This document shows, in pieces, positions 17,662 through 26,552 of a stretch of DNA of 64,000 nt; the stretch's first letter is position 1, and the number at the start of each line of letters is the position of its first letter. The stretch covers positions 57,719-121,718 of the forward strand of contig JBNKWP010000010.1 of NCBI GenBank assembly GCA_050299835.1. The letters run 5' to 3'. The position numbers and the translations under genes are program-made. The notes beneath the pieces were generated by a model that ran no database searches, was not told the DNA's origin, and was given only the letters and a program-made list of their open reading frames with translations. This stretch comes from JAJDOD01 sp050299835. GTDB taxonomy: Bacteria > Pseudomonadota > Alphaproteobacteria > Rhodobacterales > Rhodobacteraceae.

Positions 17662-17826
17662 TCAGGCCAAACCATCGCCATCCGAAATGATTTCGGGCAG
17701 ACCCAGCAAGTCGGCAATTCTCTTCTTCGCCGAATTCTTGCAAAGCTCCCTACTGCGGCAACGAATGCACTCGAGCCGTTTTCGACCCGTCAAGAGTTCT
17801 CTGGCGTTTCTGTTCGTCTTGCACAT
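17662..17826 (-). CDS. Possible small cysteine-containing basic peptide
   Basis: A 54-codon ORF beginning MCKTNRNARELLTG, with the cluster LECIRCRSRELCKNSAKKR (a CxxC pair plus a third cysteine) and ending LLGLPEIISDGDGLG. It sits on the same strand downstream of the SnoaL-like gene. I do not recognise it and no clear ribosome site is visible. It could be the end of a decayed gene or a real small metal-binding protein. The rest of 17599-17893 shows nothing. Confidence 0.25.
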   Translation of the reverse strand: MCKTNRNARELLTGRKRLECIRCRSRELCKNSAKKRIADLLGLPEIISDGDGLA

Positions 17827-17893
17827 CTCGAGTTTCACTTCTTTGATGGGAGAATTGAGGCCTGCCAGTTAGAACAAATGGCAGGCCCACGTC

Positions 17894-18343
17894 TTACGCC
17901 GCTTTGGAGGCCTTGCGCCCCAATTGCGACATCAGAAGCGGTTCGTTGATCCGCAGCCATGTTTCGGCGATCTTGCCGTCTTCCATCCGGTAGAGCGCCA
18001 AACCGTCGAAAACCACGCGCGCGTTGTCGGCGGGAATCCCCTGGAACTCACCGGAATGCGTAGCCCAGATTTCCCAATGCGCCGAAACGAAGTCCTCGGT
18101 CGCGATCATGCGGACGGTTTCGAAACTCATGTCCGAAAAGCTCTGGCGGAAGATGCGGAAGAAGGCCTTGTAGCTTTCGCGATCCGCGAATTCGCCATTG
18201 GGGAAGCCCGGGAAGCCGTGGCAGAGGATATGGGGCACGAGGGTGTCGTCGATAACCTCGACATCGCCGATATCGGGCGAATGCGTTCCCGCAAGAAAGC
18301 GCTCCACGGTCGCCTTGTTGCGTTTGATGATTTCGTTTTCCAT
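17894..18343 (-). CDS. SnoaL-like ester cyclase family protein
   Basis: A 149-residue protein of the SnoaL/NTF2 fold. It has NKATVERFLAGTHSPD at the start, YKAFFRIFRQSFSDMSFETVRMIATEDFVSAHWEIWATHSGEF in the middle, and YRMEDGKIAETWLRINEPLLMSQLG at the end. Bacterial stand-alone members are mostly of unknown function. ATG 18343 has GAAAGGAAAG upstream; the longer frame to 18631 has no family similarity in its extra part. Confidence 0.82.
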   Translation of the reverse strand: MENEIIKRNKATVERFLAGTHSPDIGDVEVIDDTLVPHILCHGFPGFPNGEFADRESYKAFFRIFRQSFSDMSFETVRMIATEDFVSAHWEIWATHSGEFQGIPADNARVVFDGLALYRMEDGKIAETWLRINEPLLMSQLGRKASKAA

Positions 18344-18450
18344 TTGGTCTTTCCTTTCATTGCCGTTTTGCAGGCCGGCGTTTCGTGTTTGCATCCCAGA
18401 GGGCCGAGCCGCGCGAGGTGCCTCTTCGCAACCGGATGTCAGCCGCAGAT

Positions 18451-18648
18451 TCAATGCCGGAAGGCGTGCAGTATGCCGTCCCGCCTCAGTCCCAGGTCCC
18501 ACAGCATGTGCTCGGACATCATTTGCGAGACTGGTGCTGTGCGGGACGTGTGCGGCCCGCCAGTGATGCGATACCAAAGGCGCGCGCCGGGATGCAGCGC
18601 GGCGCGGCGCGTTCGGGTTGCCGCCAACCAATTACGGCTAGCCGCCAC
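18451..18648 (-). CDS. Small protein, possible distant DUF1127 relative
   Basis: Up to 65 residues; the recognisable part is GARLWYRITGGPHTSRTAP, then VSQMMSEHMLWDLGLRRDG, which resembles the last helix of DUF1127 proteins. The GTG start at 18648 falls inside the IS6-family relic (18640-18849), so the true 5' end may have been replaced by the insertion or the start may lie further in. It is followed on the same strand by the SnoaL-like gene. Confidence 0.4.
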   Translation of the reverse strand: MAASRNWLAATRTRRAALHPGARLWYRITGGPHTSRTAPVSQMMSEHMLWDLGLRRDGILHAFRH

Positions 18649-18849
18649 AGAAATTCACACCTTCCTTTCCGAAGGCGGGAGCGGGCGATGGGTCGGTTCC
18701 GGCGGCTACGAAGTCCCCAGATGTTCGCCTCTGTGCACGCCTCCGTCGCGAACCACTTCAACAGCGACCGCAACCTCACCTCCCGAGCCATTTTCAAGAA
18801 GAACCGCGCCGCCGCGCTCGCCGAGTGGCGTCAAATCGGCGCGGCATGA
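18640..18849 (+). pseudogene. C-terminal fragment of an IS6-family transposase
   Basis: The frame reads NSHLPFRRRERAMGRFRRL, then FASVHASVANHFNSDRNL and AALAEWRQIGAA, with stop at 18847. This is the C-terminal end of IS6/IS240-type DDE transposases (SHxPFRRRERAM, VHxxVxNHFN, RxxALAEWR). The catalytic core is missing. Confidence 0.8.
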
Positions 18850-18897
18850 GGACAGTCACACTGTCCTTCGAGAGACCAGTTTAAATCCGTCTGACAG

Positions 18898-19107
18898 CAC
18901 CCGCGTCGAGAGCAAGATGAACTGCATCAAATTGCTCCGCTAATCCCTCATGGCCCGCGACTTCCAGCGCCAGGTCGCCGAGCTTCAGGTCCGCATCGCA
19001 GTCCTGAAAGGCTACACCGCGCTCGGCATACCCATCACAAAGGGCATAGGATAAATCCGTCCGGGAAAGGGGCACTGCGGTCAGACCCCGATTTGCGCAC
19101 CAAGGCC
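18898..19107 (+). pseudogene. C-terminal end of an IS5-family transposase, copy A
   Basis: Reads RVESKMNCIKLLR, a TAA at 18941-18943 (family: LLGQRLMARDF), then MARDFQRQVAELQVRIAVL and GYTALGIPIT, with a stop near 19051. Downstream CAGACCCCGATTTGCGCACC resembles the terminal inverted repeat of IS903-like IS5 elements. It faces away from copy B at 21597-21765. Between here and 19300 no further gene is seen. Confidence 0.72.
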
Positions 19108-19300
19108 CACCGCGCGTCGAAAATCTTGTCTCAGTTCGATCAGAGAGCACGAAATTTTGGCGAAATTGGCTGATTTTGGGGAGTGCGCAGAGTTTTCACA
19201 CAGCCTCAGCTCTGTTCGGCCGCTCGAGCATGAAGCGATAGCCTCCCATAGGAACGTGTGGTATACTTTGGCTCGAAAAGGTTTTGCGGGAGATATTCAG

Positions 19301-19651
19301 GTGCGAGGCGGCATACGACACGTTAGTTTCGCACTAGGGTGCTTGTTGATCATTTGCTGTGCTAACGGGACGCGCGCTCTCGCTGCAGAGTGGATGGATG
19401 GCAACCGTCTTCTCTACTTCTGCCTGTACGAGAATAGATATTGCGAAGGCTTTATTATGGGCGTCTATTTGCAGGCAAAGGGATCAAAAGACGTTTGCGA
19501 TTTACCGGAAGACATTACGGAAGGTGACCTTCGACTTACAGTATCGCATTCTATCGAGGCGACTCCCCATGAATATCGGACGCGTGCAGCAGCGGGCCAC
19601 GTTCTCGGAGCAATAGAGAGTACTTATTGCGATTCTGACGGCGAAAACTAG
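19301..19651 (+). CDS. Exported Rap1a/Tai-like small protein
   Basis: A 116-residue protein. A signal peptide (FALGCLLIICCANGTRALA) ends near residue 26. The mature part contains YFCLYENRYCEGFIMGVY, then a cysteine-aspartate stretch VCDLPEDITEGDLRLTVSH and a final TYCD. This cysteine spacing (CEGF...C.LPE.....L...V...C) is that of the Rap1a/Tai immunity family, periplasmic proteins that in enterobacteria protect against type VI amidase effectors. GTG 19301 with GGGAG eight bases upstream fits the signal peptide; the longer ATG frame from 19157 translates IS sequence. No effector gene is adjacent. Confidence 0.6.
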   Translation: MRGGIRHVSFALGCLLIICCANGTRALAAEWMDGNRLLYFCLYENRYCEGFIMGVYLQAKGSKDVCDLPEDITEGDLRLTVSHSIEATPHEYRTRAAAGHVLGAIESTYCDSDGEN

Positions 19652-19924
19652 CACTGTTGCATCCTTTAGGTCTGTTGCGGTGATGAGGTAAAATGCAGGG
19701 GCGGCTTCGTCTCGCGAAGCAGGCGTTGAGACATGGTGCAGCAAGCAGCGGCTCTGATTCCGAACTTCATCATAGTTACGGCATGCCGAATGGCTGGTCT
19801 CCGGAAGCAGAAAGTAAGATGACTGCCGGCTCGCACCTACCGGTCGCACCGCTACCACGCAGACAGGATGCCGCTCGCAACAACAACAGAGCCAGTATAA
19901 ACAAATAAATCTGGAGGGGAATCA

Positions 19925-20782
19925 TTGGTTCGCCGGTACAACAACCATGCGTGGCTTTTGATTTTGCCAGCCGCGCTAGCAATAGTCGTCATAGGTTTCG
20001 CACCGCTGATGGCGACTCTCAACTATTCTTTCCAAGACAGCTTTGGGGCGGGCCAGTTTTTTTGGGTTGGGACGCGTTGGTATCAAGAGATGTTTGGCTC
20101 CGCTGAGTTTTGGAGCATCGTTGGTCGAACCGTGCTGTTCACAGCCATCACGCTAACGTTTCAATTTTCCCTTGGCATATTTGTTGCACGCAAGCTCTTC
20201 CACGTTCAGAAACGGGGTGAACTGTTTGTAAGCCTGATCGTGCTGCCGCTTCTTGTGCCATGGATTGTCGTCGGTTTTATCTGGCGTCACTTCATGAATC
20301 CGGAAGCTGGGCTGATCGGTGTTTTGGGGGAGAGCATTGGGTTGCCCCCCGATCTGAACTCCGTCATTTGGGTTTGGGGCACGATTATCGTAATGGATGT
20401 ATGGCACTGGACTTCGCTGGTTGTCGTCCTGTGCTATGCTGGGTACCTTGGAATTCCGCTCCGCTATTTTCAGGCCGCATCAGTTGATGGCGCTAGCTCT
20501 TGGGCAACCTTCCGCTATATCGAACCACCAAATCTGCGCCGTGTATTGCTTGTAGCCCTTCTTTTGCGTCTCGCAGACAGTCTAATGATCTATACCGAGC
20601 CTTGGATGATTGGTCGCGGTGGTCCGCATGTGTCGTCAACCTTCCTGTCGCAGAAATTGATCCAGACGGCGATGCAGGAATTCAACCTTGGGCAGGCCGG
20701 GGCGCTGTCCGTCTTTTACATTGTGCTGGTCACATCCATTTCCTGGGCCCTTTACCGAAGCATGAGGTTACAGGATGGCTGA
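19925..20782 (+). CDS. Sugar/polyol ABC transporter permease (MalF/GlpP-like)
   Basis: A 285-residue inner-membrane permease with about six hydrophobic segments, starting WLLILPAALAIVVIGFAPLMATLNYSF. The EAA loop for contact with the ATPase reads YFQAASVDGASSWATFRYIE. It fits family CUT1, close in style to glycerol/alditol transporters. TTG 19925 is preceded by GGAGGGG. It overlaps the next permease by eight bases. No solute-binding protein or ATPase gene flanks the pair, and IS5-family ends lie on both sides, so the operon has probably been trimmed. The segment 19652-19924 holds no gene I can support. Confidence 0.85.
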   Translation: MVRRYNNHAWLLILPAALAIVVIGFAPLMATLNYSFQDSFGAGQFFWVGTRWYQEMFGSAEFWSIVGRTVLFTAITLTFQFSLGIFVARKLFHVQKRGELFVSLIVLPLLVPWIVVGFIWRHFMNPEAGLIGVLGESIGLPPDLNSVIWVWGTIIVMDVWHWTSLVVVLCYAGYLGIPLRYFQAASVDGASSWATFRYIEPPNLRRVLLVALLLRLADSLMIYTEPWMIGRGGPHVSSTFLSQKLIQTAMQEFNLGQAGALSVFYIVLVTSISWALYRSMRLQDG

Positions 20783-21593
20783 CTTATCGGCCAAGCGGTG
20801 GTCGAAAACCGTGCTGATCTATACGGCATTCTCGCTTCTGCCGATATACTGGTTGGTCGTCCTTAGCCTCCAACCGAATGCCGCCAGTGAGCAGGCCGCG
20901 AACCTATGGCCCGATCCGGTTTCGCTGGAAAACTACCTATATATTTCTTCACAAGACAACTGGATTGCAGGATATCGCAACGCCGCCATCTATGTCGCCA
21001 TGAACATCGTGCTGACGCTTGGTGTATCCATGCCGGCGGCCTACGCATTTTCGCGCTTTCGGTTCCTTGGTAGTGATCATGCTTTTTTCTTTGCCTTTTT
21101 CTTCCGCCTGATCCCACCGGCAATTATGATCATCCCGGTGGTACAAATGTTCTCTACCGGCGGCCTGATAGATACTCATTTCGCCGTTGCTGCCGCGCAT
21201 TGCCTTTTTACAGTGCCAATTGCTATTTGGATATTGGAGGGTTTTATCTCATCTATCCCACGAGAAATCGAAGAAATGGCCGCTGTGGACGGCTATCATC
21301 CTGTAATGATTTTTTTCAAGTTCCTTTTGCCTCAGATGCGGGCTGGAATTGGCGTGGCTGCTTTCTTCAGCTTCATGTTCTCCTGGGTCGAGCTAATCAT
21401 TGCAAATGCACTGACGACGGTTAATGCCAAGCCAATCGGCGTCGTAATGCGTCTGGTGGCCGATCCACTTGGATTTGTTCATATCGGAATTTCTTCGGCG
21501 GCAAGTATTCTAATGCTTATCCCCGGCTTCATATTCGCAATTCTCTTGAGGAAGCACCTGGCGCGAGGATTTTCATTGGGCCGTTTGCCGTAG
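20775..21593 (+). CDS. Sugar/polyol ABC transporter permease (MalG/GlpQ-like)
   Basis: A 272-residue inner-membrane permease, the partner of the previous gene. It has SLLPIYWLVVLSLQP at the start, MPAAYAFSRFRF, the EAA loop EEMAAVDGYHPVMIFFKFLLP and a C-terminal LRKHLARGFSLGRLP, a pattern common in MalG/GlpQ-type subunits. The stop is only four bases before the end of IS5 copy B, so genes that normally follow (ATPase, binding protein) may have been lost. The transporter cannot work alone; it would need an ATPase and binding protein from elsewhere. Confidence 0.85.
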   Translation: MADLSAKRWSKTVLIYTAFSLLPIYWLVVLSLQPNAASEQAANLWPDPVSLENYLYISSQDNWIAGYRNAAIYVAMNIVLTLGVSMPAAYAFSRFRFLGSDHAFFFAFFFRLIPPAIMIIPVVQMFSTGGLIDTHFAVAAAHCLFTVPIAIWILEGFISSIPREIEEMAAVDGYHPVMIFFKFLLPQMRAGIGVAAFFSFMFSWVELIIANALTTVNAKPIGVVMRLVADPLGFVHIGISSAASILMLIPGFIFAILLRKHLARGFSLGRLP

Positions 21594-21596
21594 TCG

Positions 21597-21765
21597 TGCG
21601 TTGTTGCACAATTCGGGGTTTGACCGCATCGCCCCTTTCCCCAGACGGACTTATTCCACGGGCTGCGTGACAGGTATGCCGAGCGCGGTGAAGCCATTGG
21701 GCACTGAGATGCGGACCTGTAGCACTGCAACCTGGCGATCGAAGTCGCGCGCCATGACCTTCTAG
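21597..21765 (-). pseudogene. C-terminal end of an IS5-family transposase, copy B
   Basis: Reverse strand reads MARDFDRQVAVLQVRIS, then FTALGIPVTQPVE and stop, followed by GGGTTTGACCGC-type text in the + orientation and the end GTTGTTGCACAATTCGGGG (21602-21620), the IS903-like terminal repeat. It is homologous to copy A in opposite orientation. Similarity stops just upstream of the methionine near 21755. Confidence 0.7.
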
Positions 21766-21899
21766 TTCGTCACACACTCTTTAGATTGAAGTGGATGGGC
21801 AGCAGTGGAAGTTATGTGCATTCCAAGCTGGAGATCCACATAGCCCTCCATGCAACCTCACTACGCAGACTCAGTGAATTCACGCTATGTCCGCAGAGC

Positions 21900-21957
21900 T
21901 GCCATTCGAGGGGTTCGGGGTCTTCGCACGTGCAGCGAACGGCAGCTTTGAGCCCAG
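21900..21957 (+). repeat. Dispersed repeat B, partial copy (gap 21766-22177)
   Basis: Ends with GCAGCGAACGGCAGCTTTG then AGCCC, the signature of repeat B. The rest of this 410-base gap has no gene I can support; GCCCCG/CGGGGC near 22140-22160 can form a hairpin but lacks a U-tract. Confidence 0.5.
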
Positions 21958-22177
21958 ACAGGCCATTGCTGATTTCCGAAGCATCCAACGCTATGGGGAG
22001 CATACCGGTCGTTCGCCGAAGATTTGAACGAGGCGTTCCGTTCGACGCAATGCTGGCCCCGGACCCCAGGCATGTCGTCCATCTTGGTCCCCGCGATTCT
22101 TGCCGCCGGGATCAGAGTAGACTTGTCCAAACTGACAGCCCCGCCTTCACGACGGGGCGGTCACTAATCAAGAGCGC

Positions 22178-22627
22178 TCAGAACTCGAAGCTCTCCGTTG
22201 CAACAGTCTCATCAGGCAGCCACGTCTCGTGGACCTGAAGAATCTCGACACCTCCAGTGGGTTTTTCGCCGAGAACCATTGTGGTGATGCGCCCGTTGTT
22301 CGACCGGTCGGAGTCCTTTGCGGCCCTCTGCCATTCCTGATAGTTGACCACGGCCATCTTGCCATCCAAGTGGTTCACCCGAATGTCGCGAATCTTGATA
22401 CGGAAGTCGGGATTTGAGCCATATATGGACGACATGTATCCCTTGAAGTCCTCTTTTCCGAAGCGGTGGCCGGCCGGGAAGATCGCGACGAGGTCATCCG
22501 ATATCCGGTCCAGCGCGTTCCGCTGAAACGTCTCGGCATCGCCGGGGCAGCGGCCGCCGACCCATTCGGTAAAGAAATCGTGGATATCGCGGATCGCGGT
22601 TTCGATTTGTGCGGTTTGCAGGGTCAT
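22178..22627 (-). CDS. SnoaL/ketosteroid isomerase-like protein
   Basis: A 149-residue NTF2-fold protein: IRDIHDFFTEWVGGRCPGD at the start, FKGYMSSIYGSNPDFRIKI, HLDGKMAVVNYQEWQRA and LQVHETWLPDE. It resembles DUF4440/ketosteroid-isomerase-like small proteins with unknown substrates. It begins 21 bases after the stop of the membrane protein gene and is probably the last gene of the LuxR/membrane protein/SnoaL unit. Confidence 0.78.
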   Translation of the reverse strand: MTLQTAQIETAIRDIHDFFTEWVGGRCPGDAETFQRNALDRISDDLVAIFPAGHRFGKEDFKGYMSSIYGSNPDFRIKIRDIRVNHLDGKMAVVNYQEWQRAAKDSDRSNNGRITTMVLGEKPTGGVEILQVHETWLPDETVATESFEF

Positions 22628-22648
22628 GTCTTTGCCTCCGGTTTGGTT

Positions 22649-23308
22649 TTAGGCGGTTTCTCGAACGGACCTGGATTGTGTGACGAGGAAAGCGGCAAGG
22701 CCGAACCACACCAGCCACAAGCACATCACCAGGGTGGAAATCAGCCAAATCGGGCCACCGATCCAGACTCCCATGTGTTCGCCCAGGGTCCAGCCGAGCG
22801 CCGAGAGGAACCCGGCAACCGAACCAATTGCGGCAACCCAACGGGGCATTTCGCGGTTCCCTGCACGAGCAATCGCCAATGCTATGAAGCCTGTCGCGAC
22901 CGCCAGTGCGAAGAAGCCGTTTGCCATTCCGCTCGAGAAGGCCCACCAGATATCAAAGGTTGCCTGGTCGCCGTGGTGCGCAGCTTCGGCAACCACCGCT
23001 GCCTCGGTCACCGCGGTCGTAAAGGTTGCCATGGCGCCCAAGGCCATCACCATCCAGGCGCCGGGATGCCCGGGCAATGTTTCGCCTGCGGCCCGACCAG
23101 ACAGGGCAAGGAACGCACCGCCCGAGATAAGAAAAAGCGACACCGCGGCGGTCCAGTGCACGATGGACCAGCGATGGCTGCCATCGGCCACGTTATGCAG
23201 TTGGACAGACAGGTCGGGGTCGGGTGGCCCATGAAAAACCAGCGCTACAGACAAGAGCGCTGCGCCCATTCCGATCCAGAGCCGGGCAGTCCGTGTGGTC
23301 GTGTTCAT
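22649..23308 (-). CDS. Six-helix membrane protein of unknown function
   Basis: A 219-residue hydrophobic protein with about six membrane segments: LWIGMGAALLSVALVF near residues 9-24, then WTAAVSLFLISGGAFLAL, WMVMALGAMATFTTAVTEA, GFFALAVATGFIALAIA, WVAAIGSVAGFLSALGW and a final segment around 185-210. It contains several histidines between segments (VHWT, AAHHGDQ), which could bind a cofactor. I do not recognise the family. AAGGGATC precedes ATG 23308. It lies between the LuxR-TPR regulator and the SnoaL-like gene on the same strand. Confidence 0.75.
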   Translation of the reverse strand: MNTTTRTARLWIGMGAALLSVALVFHGPPDPDLSVQLHNVADGSHRWSIVHWTAAVSLFLISGGAFLALSGRAAGETLPGHPGAWMVMALGAMATFTTAVTEAAVVAEAAHHGDQATFDIWWAFSSGMANGFFALAVATGFIALAIARAGNREMPRWVAAIGSVAGFLSALGWTLGEHMGVWIGGPIWLISTLVMCLWLVWFGLAAFLVTQSRSVRETA

Positions 23309-23410
23309 CTTGTGATCCCTTTCGTGACTGGACGAAAGACGGCTAGCACCGTGCCGCCGGGGGGACTTCGGCAGGCTTGCCCAGTCGATGAAAAAAATCT
23401 GTGGGTAGAA

Positions 23411-25066
23411 CTACCCAGTCGCCTTGTCGATCAGCTCGTGGTGGACGGCATAGGCGGCCGCGGCCGCGCGGCTTGGAGCGTCAATCCTTGTTAGGATGTC
23501 ACTGACGTGGCGGTCGACGGTGCGTTGGCTGAGGCCAAGGCGTTCGGCGATCTCGCGGTTTGTCTGTCCCTTGGCGACAAGGCCCAGGACTTCGGTCTGC
23601 CTGCGTGTGAGGATCGCGTCGTGGCCTTGTGTTCGGCTGCGAATGAATGCCTCGGCATCCTGTACCTCGGGTTCGGCGCCCAAGGATGCCAGCGCATCTC
23701 TTGCTGCGCGAGCCTCGTCCAGGGCACCCTCCTTGTCGCCGAGCGCCTCGCATGTCCGAGCGCTTCGCAGCCGCACCCGTGCCAGGCGATATGGGCAAGC
23801 CAGATCGCGCCAAAGCTCTGCGGCTTGGGCATGCCAGTTCACCGCGCGTTCCGGGTCTCCATCCCGCGATGCCAGATCACCTCGCATTTCCGCGAGCGAT
23901 GCGCGCACAGCTTCCGACGGATGTTCCCCTGCCAATGCCTCCATCTCGTCGATGAAAGCCCTGGCCTCGTCCACATGCCCCTGTTCAAGGGCAATTTCGG
24001 TTGCCGCCCCCAGCAGGCGCATTCGTCGTGTCGGAGTATCCGCAGCCGCCAACGCCCGCCGGATCGATGCTGCCGCCGACAGCACGGCCCCCTGCCGCAG
24101 ACGCATGAGGGCCAACCCGGGCTGCGGATCAAAGCCCAGCGCGCTTGCCGAACGGAAGCAAGCGTCGGCCGCCTGATACGCGCCGCGCAGTCTGTGCAAC
24201 TCGCCCTGCTGATAATGGGCGGGCCCGGCGTGACGCGCCGATGGACCTACACCGAGGCGCCTGATCGCGGCGCTGGCCTCGACCTCCGCCTCGGGCCACC
24301 GCCCATCAAACAGCAATATCTCGGACCTGTGAATCAGGCAGCGCCCGGTGAACGCAACCAGCTCCGGTTGACTTGAGCACCAATTCGACAGCGCCTCGGT
24401 CCACTCGCTGGCGCGCCGTACGATCTGATAGCGCTGGCAGGCCTCGATCACGCTGCAATAAATCAGGCCGGTGACGATTGGCGACAGCCGACCTTCGGTT
24501 GTCGCCACCATCGTTTCGTCCAGCGCCGACAATCCGTCGGACACTTCGCCGAGTGCGAGCCGCGCCCGACCCACAAGGTGCCGCGCCAATGCCACGAGGT
24601 CTTCGTCCTGGTGACGCTCTCCGATGACAAGTGCTTGTTGTGCGAAGTCAACCGCCGCCTTGTCGTCCCCCGCGCCAAAGCTCATCTCGACCTTGGGAAG
24701 AAGAAGATATCCGGCCTCGGCACAGTCCTGCCCAGCCTCCTCAACCATGTGTCCAGCGCGCGCCAGCCATCCGCCGCCGCGCCCGTGTTCGCCACGGAAC
24801 ATCAGCGTGAGCCCGATCCAGAATGCGGTTCGCGCGGCATCGCGCGGCAGGCCAGCATCGGAATAAGCATCGAACGCCCGGCCCATCAGTTCCAGGAAGA
24901 GTTCCTCACGCCCAGTCATGTAGGCTGCCAGAGCGAAGCTGCGTAGACTGTCGCCGTCGACAAAGGTGCCGGATCGGTCCGCCTCAGACATTCTGGCAAA
25001 CGCGGCTTCCCACTCGCCGGCTTGCGCCAGCGCCTCACCCGTCAGGATATCAGACCGAGGGTCCAT
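23411..25066 (-). CDS. LuxR-type regulator with TPR-like sensor region
   Basis: A 551-residue protein. Residues about 1-470 are an alpha-helical, alanine-rich repeat region of TPR type (AYMTGREELFLELMGRAFDA; ALARHLVGRARLALGEVSDG; DEARAFIDEMEALAGEHPSE). The C-terminal GerE/LuxR DNA-binding domain (about 485-545) reads LTRRQTEVLGLVAKGQTNRE, then IAERLGLSQRTVDRHVSDIL. It lacks the Walker motifs of MalT/LAL regulators, so it is an ATPase-less relative. It starts the reverse-strand unit with the membrane protein and the SnoaL-like gene and probably controls it. Confidence 0.87.
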   Translation of the reverse strand: MDPRSDILTGEALAQAGEWEAAFARMSEADRSGTFVDGDSLRSFALAAYMTGREELFLELMGRAFDAYSDAGLPRDAARTAFWIGLTLMFRGEHGRGGGWLARAGHMVEEAGQDCAEAGYLLLPKVEMSFGAGDDKAAVDFAQQALVIGERHQDEDLVALARHLVGRARLALGEVSDGLSALDETMVATTEGRLSPIVTGLIYCSVIEACQRYQIVRRASEWTEALSNWCSSQPELVAFTGRCLIHRSEILLFDGRWPEAEVEASAAIRRLGVGPSARHAGPAHYQQGELHRLRGAYQAADACFRSASALGFDPQPGLALMRLRQGAVLSAAASIRRALAAADTPTRRMRLLGAATEIALEQGHVDEARAFIDEMEALAGEHPSEAVRASLAEMRGDLASRDGDPERAVNWHAQAAELWRDLACPYRLARVRLRSARTCEALGDKEGALDEARAARDALASLGAEPEVQDAEAFIRSRTQGHDAILTRRQTEVLGLVAKGQTNREIAERLGLSQRTVDRHVSDILTRIDAPSRAAAAAYAVHHELIDKATG

Positions 25067-25173
25067 CCCACAACTCTAGCAGAAAAAACCGCGAGGCGAA
25101 CTTTCTTGGGCTCGGGCAGCCTTCGGGAGTCCGCTCTGGGTGGTTTCCGAAACTCGATGCTGCTTACCTCAAA

Positions 25174-25261
25174 GGCGGCTCAGTCCCGCATACCGGTCGT
25201 TGAGGCCCGTCAGTAGGGTCTTGCGGGCTCCGCGCCCGCAGCGAACGGCAGCTTTGAGCCC
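25174..25261 (+). repeat. Dispersed repeat B, copy (gap 25067-25502)
   Basis: GGCGGCTCAGTCCCGCATAC, CGGTCGTTGAGGCCCGTCAG, TAGGGTCTTGCGGGCTCCGC, GCCCGCAGCGAACGGCAGCT, TTGAGCCC in order. Nearly identical to 32911-32999. The remainder of the gap has no gene. Confidence 0.85.
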
Positions 25262-25502
25262 TTTCTGCACGATGCTGCGCCGCGTTCGGATGGCAGCAAA
25301 GCGCGGCAAACCGGACCCTCTTTAGGCGGGCGCTACGCGTATTGTTGACCCTACCCGGACATTTGGAGAAGGGCCTGAAGAGAAGCCAGACAGATCAACT
25401 TTGTGCCCATTGGCGGCCGAAGAATATCATCTGACGCCAACGAGCTTGTCATAGATCAGGGCCGCAATGACGGGTCTGGCCCAGTATCCCACATCTTCCA
25501 CT

Positions 25503-26552
25503 TCATTGGTTGCCGCGATCCTGCCGGAACAGACCCAGCTTCTCCTGCGCCACACGGTCGGAATAGCTGAACAGGACCGACTCCCCCTCCGCCTCATGGG
25601 TGACCCAGGTCCAGCTCGGCGCGACAAAGATATCTTTCGGCCCCCAGTCGAACGTCTCGCCGCCGATGGTGGTCCGCCCGCCGCCTTCGACGCAGACATA
25701 GATCGTCGCGTCCGTGGACCGGTAGGCGGCCGATTTGAACCCCTTCGGCAGCAACTGCAGGAAGGCCGCGATGGTCGGCATCGCGTGTCCGCCGTCGACC
25801 GGGTTCACATAACGCATCTTCAACCCGTGGCAGGGGTCCCATTCGCCCTGCGCCTTCATTCGCTCCAGTGCCTCGCGCGACCGCGCATAGGGATAGTTGA
25901 AGATCGGCGAGGCCAGCTTCTCCTGTTTGTAATCCACCGGCAGCATGTTGGCGCCATAGCGCGCCAGGCTGTCCCCGGTTTCCCGGCTCACCGGCTGCTC
26001 GTCGTCGCCGTAGCCCTCGGCGAACGAGGCGTCGAAATGGCTGACGGTGGGGATGTCGAGGCCGTCGAGCCAGATCATCGGCGCCTCGGTCTGATTGCCG
26101 TGATCGTGCCAGGCGGTCGGCGGGGTGATGACGAAATCGCCATACTTCATCATCGTCCGCTCGCCGTTCACCGCGGTGTGGGCGCCCGATCCGTCCAGCA
26201 CGAAGCGCAACGCCGACTGGCTGTGCCGATGGGCCGGCGCGACCTCGCCCGGCATTACTAGTTGCAACCCTGCATAGAGCGAGGTGGTGATCTTCGACAA
26301 CCCGCGCAGCCCCGGATTCTCAAGGATCAGCACCCGCCGCTCCGCCTCCTTGGCGGTGATCAGCCCGCCCGCCTCCATCAGGTGTTCCCTTGCAACGTCG
26401 AACTTCCACAGATGCGCGCGGCAGCCGCTCTTCGGCTCCGGCGTGATGATGTCGGACATCACCGCCCAAAGCGGAGCGAAGGCCTGCTTGTCGATCTTGG
26501 CGTAGAACGCCAGCCGCTCCGGCGTCTCCTCGGGCTTGATTGTCAGGGACAT
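25503..26552 (-). CDS. Gentisate 1,2-dioxygenase
   Basis: A 349-residue bicupin ring-cleavage enzyme that opens gentisate to maleylpyruvate using Fe(II). The first cupin has VMPGEVAPAHRHSQSALRFVLDG (His108, His110) and PPTAWHDHGN (His149, His151), followed by MIWLDGLDIP, a gentisate dioxygenase hallmark. The second cupin spans about 245-340 (YRSTDATIYVCVEGGG; WVTHEAEGESVLFSYSD). ATG 26552 has GGAGGAGG upstream and gives the normal family length; the open frame continues 142 codons further up but without family similarity. No maleylpyruvate isomerase or hydrolase gene lies next to it, so the pathway is not complete here. Confidence 0.9.
   Translation of the reverse strand: MSLTIKPEETPERLAFYAKIDKQAFAPLWAVMSDIITPEPKSGCRAHLWKFDVAREHLMEAGGLITAKEAERRVLILENPGLRGLSKITTSLYAGLQLVMPGEVAPAHRHSQSALRFVLDGSGAHTAVNGERTMMKYGDFVITPPTAWHDHGNQTEAPMIWLDGLDIPTVSHFDASFAEGYGDDEQPVSRETGDSLARYGANMLPVDYKQEKLASPIFNYPYARSREALERMKAQGEWDPCHGLKMRYVNPVDGGHAMPTIAAFLQLLPKGFKSAAYRSTDATIYVCVEGGGRTTIGGETFDWGPKDIFVAPSWTWVTHEAEGESVLFSYSDRVAQEKLGLFRQDRGNQ

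Noticed and set aside
22466..23494. A 342-codon forward frame opposite the membrane protein gene
   Set aside because: No hydrophobic or motif structure; the reverse frame encodes six clean membrane segments and has a ribosome site.
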